Assembly (NCBI GenBank): GCA_963565915.1
Contig: OY751491.1
Coordinates: 682,001-746,000 of the forward strand
Direction: 5' to 3'
Source of the DNA: Entoloma clypeatum
Taxonomy: Eukaryota; Basidiomycota; Agaricomycetes; Agaricales; Entolomataceae
DNA length: 64,000 nucleotides
Shown piece after piece: positions 58,137 through 64,000 of the stretch. Within the stretch, counting starts at the first letter, position 1; each line of letters begins with the position of its first letter. The position numbers and the translations under genes are program-made. The notes below the pieces were generated by a model, which was not told where the DNA came from, ran no database searches, and worked only from the letters and a program-made list of their open reading frames with translations.

Positions 58137-59815
58137 CTAAGAGAGTACTGCTCCAATTGCATAGCCCGATGCATCGGTTTCAACCCTGAACTGTCCCTCT
58201 GGTTTCGGTAATGCCAAGACTGGTGCCAATGTAATTGCCCGTATGAGACCTTCAAAAGCTTGCTGCTCTGTTGGTCCCCAAGTAAATGCTGTACCGCCTG
58301 TGAGCGTGGTGAGAGGTTTCGCGATATTTGAGTACCCTTCAATGAAAGGTCGATAGAAGTTAGCAAATCCAAGGAACTTCTGAACTTCCTTTTTTGATGT
58401 GGGTGCTCGCCAGTTTCGAATTGTATCCACCTTCTCAGTTTCCATCTCAACATGTCCCTCACCAACCACATATCCCATTTCGTTACTTCCCATAAACACT
58501 TCTTTTCCTTTAGGAACAAATCATTGTCTGATAGGATCTGTAGGATTTCTTTGGTGTTTTGCGCGAGTTCTTCCTTGGTTTTACCGATAACCACGATGTC
58601 ATCCATGTAGATCACGCAGATACGTCAGCGGATCTGGTCCCGGAACAAACTAGCCATCATCCAAGAGAACATTCCCAGGGAGTTGCAAAGGCCGAAAAAC
58701 ATGACCAATGGTTCAAACAATCCTTGACTGGTGAGGAAGGCGGCTTTCCATTCATCGCCCTCCTTAATCCGGATGTTGTTATAGCCCCACATGATGTCCA
58801 TTTTATTGAAGTAGACCGCATCTTTCAGTACGTCCAAGAGATCGGATATTCGTGGGAGTGGGAACTTGTCTTTGACCGTGAATTTATTGACCATGCGGTA
58901 ATCTTGTACCAATCATTTGGAGCCATCCTTCTTGTTGATGAAGAAGCAAGGGGAGGCATAAGGGGATTTGGACGGGCAGATCTTTCCTGTTGCTAGACCC
59001 TCATCAATGAATGTGTCCAATTCCTCTTGTTCCTTTTGCATCATAGGATATGTACTTCCCCCTAGTTCCTTTGGTGCATCCGGTGTAAGTTCGATACCAT
59101 GGTCCCATTCCCTCTCCTTTGGGATCTTATCAAAGTTCTCTTTCTCAAAAAGATGAGCAAATTGTTCAACATATGAGGGTCGTTTGGTTGTGGAAGGTGG
59201 TGTGGGAGTGACAGCTTCCAAGATAGGGTCTCCAGGCTTCCATTTCTGATCCGACTTTTTGGGTGCATCTTTGTCACGCACCTCAACCATGCGAACCCGG
59301 TGTTTGCGACCATTAAGGTTAATCCTGAAATCCGAGTGTTTGGTTCGACATGTTGTTGGGCACCAGTTAAATGTTACCGCGCCGGTTGTCCAATTGATTG
59401 TGGGGTTGTGATGTACCAACCAGTCATGTCCCAAGAGCATGTCCATTCTCCCAATGTCCAGTACCATTGCTTCCATGGTTTTCTGATGCGCTCCCAAATC
59501 CAGTTTGACTTTGGCAAGTTGGCTCACTTTCTGTTGTCGATTTGGTGATCCATCCGCATTTAGAATTGCTATGGGTGGTATTCCTCACGTGGGGAGGTTC
59601 TGTTCGCGTACTATTCTGGGATGGATACATGTACGTTCACATCCGCTGTCAACCTCAGGTCGGATAACCTTTGGTCCTCGTCGTGTTTTGAGCTGAGCTA
59701 ACAGCCTGATTTCTCGTCTTTTTGGAGGGTTATCTCCCTTCACAATCTTAGTCGACGCAGCAGCTTGCTTGGCAGGGATGACATAGGTTCTATTGTCTGC
59801 AGTCATACAAGGCAA
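58137..59815 (-). pseudogene. Chromovirus protease and RT, copy G
   Basis: Nearly base-identical to copy C 38422-40140, including shared TGA codons PT*GIPP, SK*LVQ and IR*RIC (just before YMDD). It differs at NWRAPTSKKEV, where G keeps CGA and C, E and F have TGA. An indel near 58490 breaks the frame after YMDD. Confidence 0.85.
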
Positions 59816-59856
59816 GCAAGTCCGTTTACTAGATAAGGGTCACGACTTAGCGTCGT

Positions 59857-60444
59857 TTAATCAGACCCTTCAGGAAAATCCTTCTCGTCGGCTTCTAAGA
59901 TTGTGGTTTCATCATTCTCGGCATCTTCCTCGGACACCTTCCTAACCCTTCCAGAGTTCTTCTTCAGCTTGTGGCAGTTGCGCGCGATATGGCCTTCTTG
60001 GTCACAGTTGAAACACTTGCGACCATCTTTCTTCTTTGGAGCGCTACAGTCTTTAGCCAGATGACCGAAGCGTTGACAGTTGTAGCAACGGGCTACTCCT
60101 GCTTTGTCGATCTCCATGGCCTTGCCCTGACCACCATAAGTGGTACCCGATCCGGTGCACATGTCGCCGCCACCTCAGATGACCAGTGCGTGTCCTTCCA
60201 TCTGTCGTCCCTTGTTTCGGATCTCCTTTGCGTAATTGGTGTATGTCTTGCCATCGCTAGCCACTTGTTCAGAGATTCTGCGGTTGACGTTTTTCTCTAG
60301 GATGTATTTCCCAGTTTCTTTGCCAAGGTTTGACAGTCCCAAGAGTTCTTCAAATTCATCCAAGAATTCATCAACAGTGCGTTTCTCTTGTTTCAGGACT
60401 TCGAGTCTCGCTTTGGCAGCGGCCGACTTGTTGGCAATGGAGAA
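59857..60444 (-). pseudogene. Chromovirus gag C-terminal part with zinc knuckles, copy G
   Basis: CCHC knuckles as in copy C and the same TGA (VI*GGGD). Upstream the capsid is cut at 60444 (SIANKS) and joined to flank segment X, so the first ~1.2 kb of gag and the leader are missing. Confidence 0.85.
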
Positions 60445-60739
60445 AGCCGAGATATTTTTTGAACGAATGTGCCAAGGATTATTTGAAACCTTGTTGAGGA
60501 TGCCCCATGCAATGATATCTTGAGCAAATGTGTTGCCATCATGTGTCACATCCGCAAGGAGAAGTTCACGATCATGTGACTGAATCGTACATGTTGCATC
60601 ATCACCCACCATCATCCTCCTGGGTTTCTCGAGGACCTGTAAGTTTGCGACAAGTTTTTCTGCTGCAAATCAGCCTATTTTCTGTTGCCCATCTATGGAG
60701 AGAGTCTGCATTTCCAAATGCTAGGCTAACTACAACAGG
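60445..60739. repeat. 295-bp flank segment X, copy 2
   Basis: Second copy of 54990-55284, inserted between truncated gag and the 5' LTR of copy G. Confidence 0.92.
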
Positions 60740-61141
60740 TGTTATGCTTAACAAACCGTTCCAAGGTTCGGGCAGAGTATGCAGGAAAGTGGAAAGGCGA
60801 AGAGCAAAGTGATTGCTAAATCTAAGGAATCTACTACAGTACAAGAGGTTTATATAGGTACTAACTATAGGCGGTAGCGGATGAGTCAGTACTGCGGAAG
60901 GCAGTGCGGATGAGTAAGGCGACTGCGGAAGGCTATGTACAGTGAGTAAGCTGACTGCGGAAAGCAAGTCAGCGTGGGAGCGAAGTATACTAAAGGGGAT
61001 GACGAAGTAATGTAATGAGTCAGACTGGGAATCGAAGGTTGCGAAAGTAGACATTAGACATAGTAAGTTCGTAAGAGGGCGCCGAGTCGGGCTGATAAGT
61101 AAAAGATATGACGTGGTCCTCATACCATAGAGTCCGCAACA
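60740..61141 (-). repeat. Chromovirus 5' LTR of copy G, or former solo LTR (5' type)
   Basis: 402 bp with ACAGG on both sides (60735-60739, 61142-61146), the footprint of a complete insertion by itself. U3 is the 5' type (TGACTTG in place of the second TGACTCA). Confidence 0.9.
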
Positions 61142-61146
61142 ACAGG

Positions 61147-61760
61147 TTAGTTTGGAATCTTCTCGGAGGTAATGTTCGTGAGGCGGAGTATCTTCATTGG
61201 TGTTTGGGCAGATTGTGTGAACTACAGCCCACTCCAAGTATTTTGACTCCGCAAGTAGATGGTTGTCATTGCATCGACCCTCAACAGGACCATGAAGGTT
61301 GGTTGTTGGTACTGACTCAGCCAGCACATGGCATGGATAGTGCAGTCAATGAATCCAATTACGGAGGTGGCGGGTGCACCTGCGTTGTGAATTGCATTCG
61401 CGTAACATTCGAGGAAAGCTGGGGTTAAGAGTGGATTATGCTCAAAGTCAAAAAGGTGTTCCCATTTGTTGTTGATCCAGGCTGCAAGCTCATTGATGAC
61501 TTCAGAAACGGCTGAACAGTCACATTCAAACCTGCCGACAAGGTCAAATTGGTCAGATGCGGAGCGTAGTCAGGCAATTAGAAGGCATAATGCTTCAATT
61601 GCAGGAAATTTATGTCTCAATCATGCGATGAATGGATCTGGTAGGTTGAGGACATTGCACAGATCAAGTAACTCTTCTGCATAGAATCTTTCTGACTGTT
61701 TCAATGATGTGAAGGGACTTCAATAATATTGAAACTACTATACCGAAATTCATACAAGCA
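61147..61760 (-). pseudogene. PIF/Harbinger DDE nuclease remnant of H
   Basis: Read on the minus strand with stops and one deletion: FYAEELLDLCNVLNLPDPF, FPAIEALCLLIA, GRFECDCSAVSEVINELA, YANAIHNAGAPATSVIGF followed by IDCTIHAMC (first catalytic Asp), then after a frame break HGPVEGRCNDNHLLAESKYL (second Asp region). This is the standard order in fungal Harbinger nucleases. The C-terminal third is gone. Confidence 0.65.
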
Positions 61761-62198
61761 TTCACGTGCATCAAGAGATAGCAACATATCCTCACTGATT
61801 CTCTGCCCTCCTTGAGATTTCCAACCTTCCTCTGCTTGTCGTTGTTGATCCTCGAGTTCCAAAACCTCTAGTTCAGATCATCATCATCCTCAGCCTCATT
61901 GTCCATCACAGGGGAGATTCGGAGAAGATTGTTGAAGTACGAAAGGGCAGTAACAAGTAATAAAATAAGGGTGGGCCTGTGCATTGAGATATGGCTGAAG
62001 GGGCTTGTAGGAGCTTTGCGGTGGAAAGGCACGTCACTCGACAGTGGCCATGCTGTGCAATGTCCCCTTTTGGAAGCGATCACATGGAAGGTTTGCAAAC
62101 AGACTTTTCGCGTTTTCTGGGAATTTTGAGCGAACACTGGACCGTTTCCAAGGCAAATTTCGTTCAAAAGCTTGGCTAAGGGGTTGCAAACAGACCCT
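61761..62198 (-). other. 5' region of H with acidic ORF remnant
   Basis: A 99-codon minus frame (62167-61868) ends in NEAEDDDDLN. It may be the N-terminus of the nuclease gene or its partner. The right terminal repeat of H occupies about 62155-62198. Confidence 0.35.
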
Positions 62199-62274
62199 AT
62201 TGCACGTTTGCTGATGCAAGTCCCAAAAAAAAGGTTTAAGTAGCGTCCTACTTCACAGTGTTGTGCAAGTCACA

Positions 62275-62402
62275 CATCAGCAAACCCTGGGTGCTACCAG
62301 CCACTACAGGTTGCTATGGGTTACTATGGGTGCTATAAAACAGGGGACCTTTGCTATGGAGCGCTCCATACCATCCATAGACCCACCCAGGGTTTGCTGA
62401 TG
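62275..62402. mobile_element. Small MITE with 19-bp perfect terminal repeats
   Basis: CATCAGCAAACCCTGGGTG at 62275-62293 and its exact complement at 62384-62402, 128 bp in all. The same terminus occurs at 23303-23321 and, diverged, at 31587-31597. No TSD could be fixed with confidence. Confidence 0.65.
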
Positions 62403-62594
62403 CATTGACTGTGGGTCAGATCAGTCAAGTCAGAACAGTCACATCAGCGCAACTGACTCCGACTGACTAGTCACAACTAGTCAAGGCAAACCGGCCCGCT
62501 GGTCGGTTGTGTCTGAGTACTGAGTAACCGGTCATTGGTTGTTGAAGAGTCACGTACACAACATGTACACATGTGCAGTTCCTTAATACTCATC

Positions 62595-62905
62595 TGTTGA
62601 AGTTCCACCTGGGCGCTGGCCGCAGATGTACTGAGCAACACAGCTACAGTGGAAGTACTCTACTTAACCGTTCTAGTCACTTACTTGGGTTGGAAAGGGT
62701 GAGGCTGGTGAGAGCGGTTGAGGCTGGTAAGAGCGATGGAGCTGGTTAAGAGTCAAGAGACAACTTATTGATATTGACAGTTTCCTGGTCTTATATACCG
62801 TACTACTGTTTGTACCAACCAAATAAGCATGTAATCAAAGATGTGTAAATGGTCACGTGATGCAATCTAATCTAATCTAATCTACGTGATGGAAAAGTTT
62901 CAACA
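62595..62905 (-). repeat. Solo LTR with 5-bp TSD
   Basis: 311 bp, TGTTGAAACTTTTCC to GGAACTTCAACA on the minus strand, flanked by TCATC on both sides (62590-62594, 62906-62910). Has TATATAAGACC and four AATCT repeats. Family uncertain, copia-like by style. Confidence 0.75.
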
Positions 62906-64000
62906 TCATCAAACGGTGATACTTTCAATGCCCCCTTCTTTCTGACCAACTTGTTTCCCCCGATCTCAGAAACCGTGCGCAAGATGAAGCTAGCTGTGCG
63001 CAATGTCGTGTTCTAAATTTAAACCTATCTCACATTCACGCAGCTGGTCTTACGGCTCTGATAGTTTGGAGGTTGGCATTGATGATTCCAAAGGCCTGTT
63101 AAACTTTGATCAACTTTCGCAGCAACGTATTGTGAGTGCTACTGCTGCAAACATGCCTGATGACAACTTACCTGCCCCACTACCACCAGTGCAACCCCAA
63201 CCCACCATCCACTCATCTGCCTGCCCAATCTGTTCCAGCACGAAAAAAAATCCATACCACTGCGTAAACTCTTCGTATATCCCACTGAAACAGATACTAA
63301 TAGTGCAGATGTGTCGTTGCATGTGATGGGACCCTTTTGGAAAGTGGAATAGGGAACTTGGAGAGGGAGATGGAGATATGAGACCTGAGGCTGGGGCTGC
63401 TGCCGCCGAGTACTGTCCGATGTCGAGTCGAGAATCAGACATACCATATATAGTAATATTACATGGTCAAACCCTTGTCGGACTAGTCAATCATAGTCAA
63501 GTCATAACGACTAAGTCAGAGTCGGACTCAGTCGGACTGCAGTCATGACAAGCCTGCTACTTCAGCCCAAGCCTCCCCTTAAGTTGGAACTGACTCAAAG
63601 TGCCTTTGGCCTCCAAGTCCCAGGGTAAGACCCCTTTTGCTGATGGAACCAGACTGTGGCCATGACTTACAATCCCCCGTAAGTGCGGCCAAAATTCAAG
63701 AGCGGAGACAATCTCTCACATGCCATTTCGTAAATTGGGAATATTCAAGTAAACCATGCTTGATTAAAGGTACAATGCTACAGATGTTGGTGGGAGTCGT
63801 ATAATAATAATATGCTACATATGTGTTGTAGGTATGTCTGTTGGGAGTCGTATGTGTGGGTCGTGAAAACGGGAAACGAGCTATTAATGAAAGAAAAGTG
63901 TCGAATGGTACAGTAAAACAACAGCACACTTGGACGTGCGGGAAAAGCAAATGCAGAAAAAACAAGACAACAAGAAAGGAAAGAACGGACGAAGCGGGGG
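62906..64000. other. Right-end unassigned sequence
   Basis: 63003-63326 (+) holds a 107-codon frame of unknown nature (with CPIC...CVNSS) that I do not consider established. 63470-63560 has GACTAGTC/AGTCGGACT words that echo 62405-62500 in inverted form, hinting at the ends of one larger repeat. Nothing else recognised. Confidence 0.3.

Larger units (their letters stand above)
54968..62198 (-). mobile_element. Decayed PIF/Harbinger-like DNA transposon H, carrying chromovirus G
   Basis: Ends AGGGTCTGTTTGAAAC (54968) and the complement of AGGGTCTGTTTGCAAC (ending 62198), with continuing inverted similarity through TTAGCC and TTTTGAACGAA, flanked by ATT (54965-54967 and 62199-62201) as a 3-bp TSD. 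Without the nested chromovirus block the element is about 1.4 kb, so it is internally deleted. Confidence 0.65.

Noticed and set aside
62864..62884. AATCT tandem run resembling a telomere-like repeat
   Set aside because: Only four units, inside a solo LTR with TSD, so it is a promoter-region feature of the LTR.
63003..63326. 107-codon ORF as a zinc-finger gene
   Set aside because: Only one CPIC pair, no second pair at the right spacing, and no supporting splice or start context.

Overview
The window is fungal nuclear DNA, almost certainly from an Agaricomycete (mushroom-forming basidiomycete). The evidence is a host gene with 47-57 bp introns, a Crinkler (CRN)-type protein of the kind expanded in these fungi, chromodomain Ty3/Gypsy retrotransposons, a fungal PIF/Harbinger nuclease, an Ulp1/C48 protease of the sort carried by basidiomycete DNA transposons, and heavy nested insertion. 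I see no bacterial-style operons, rRNA or CRISPR. All boundaries come from hand alignment of repeated segments, so most are good to a few bases, and array edges to about 20 bp.

Layout. 121-3784 (-) holds the only convincingly intact host-type gene: a six-exon CRN protein (Ubl-like N-terminus, P-loop NTPase, restriction-endonuclease-like C-terminus). 3960-8655 is a mosaic: LTR-like debris, a 20-bp-unit minisatellite, and the 3' half of chromovirus copy A (-). 8656-13179 is the cargo of a DNA transposon: a divergent gene pair, one member a C48 protease, plus a decayed basic protein. 13181-17297 is chromovirus copy E (+), truncated. 17300-18310 and 32030-33990 are foldback-like T elements, and 19177-22010 and 28727-31407 are related S elements. 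The two S elements lie in the arms of a 3.5 kb inverted duplication (19177-22796 / 27944-31407). Between the arms sits an old, CpG-depleted chromovirus copy F, whose missing gag part (fragment I) lies inverted at 31598-31918.

33993-54381 is a Ty3/Gypsy element D (-) with ~112 bp LTRs. It is split by chromovirus copy C (36196-51124, TSD TCCAT), which is itself split by a second chromodomain element B (41637-47805, TSD AGGAC). 54968-62198 is a decayed PIF/Harbinger element H containing chromovirus copy G (55285-61141, TSD ACAGG). The right end has a 129-bp MITE and a solo LTR with TSD TCATC, then unassigned sequence.

How the parts act together. Two retroelement families (the A/C/E/F/G/I chromovirus and B) carry a short sequence just after the 5' LTR that is complementary to the predicted 5' end of their own mRNA, which is the Tf1/sushi self-priming arrangement. 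The chromovirus also has a conserved 123-codon ORF between its chromodomain and 3' LTR. Its nonsense codons are overwhelmingly CGA-to-TGA changes, pointing to methyl-CpG decay. Copies C and G share the same dead codons and have 5' and 3' LTRs of different types. They also carry duplicated or captured flanks, which suggests spread by LTR-primed ectopic template switching as well as by ordinary retrotransposition. The most novel structural signal is the S/T family: a shared ~800 bp core bounded by inverted arrays of short repeats, where the repeat motif differs completely between S and T.
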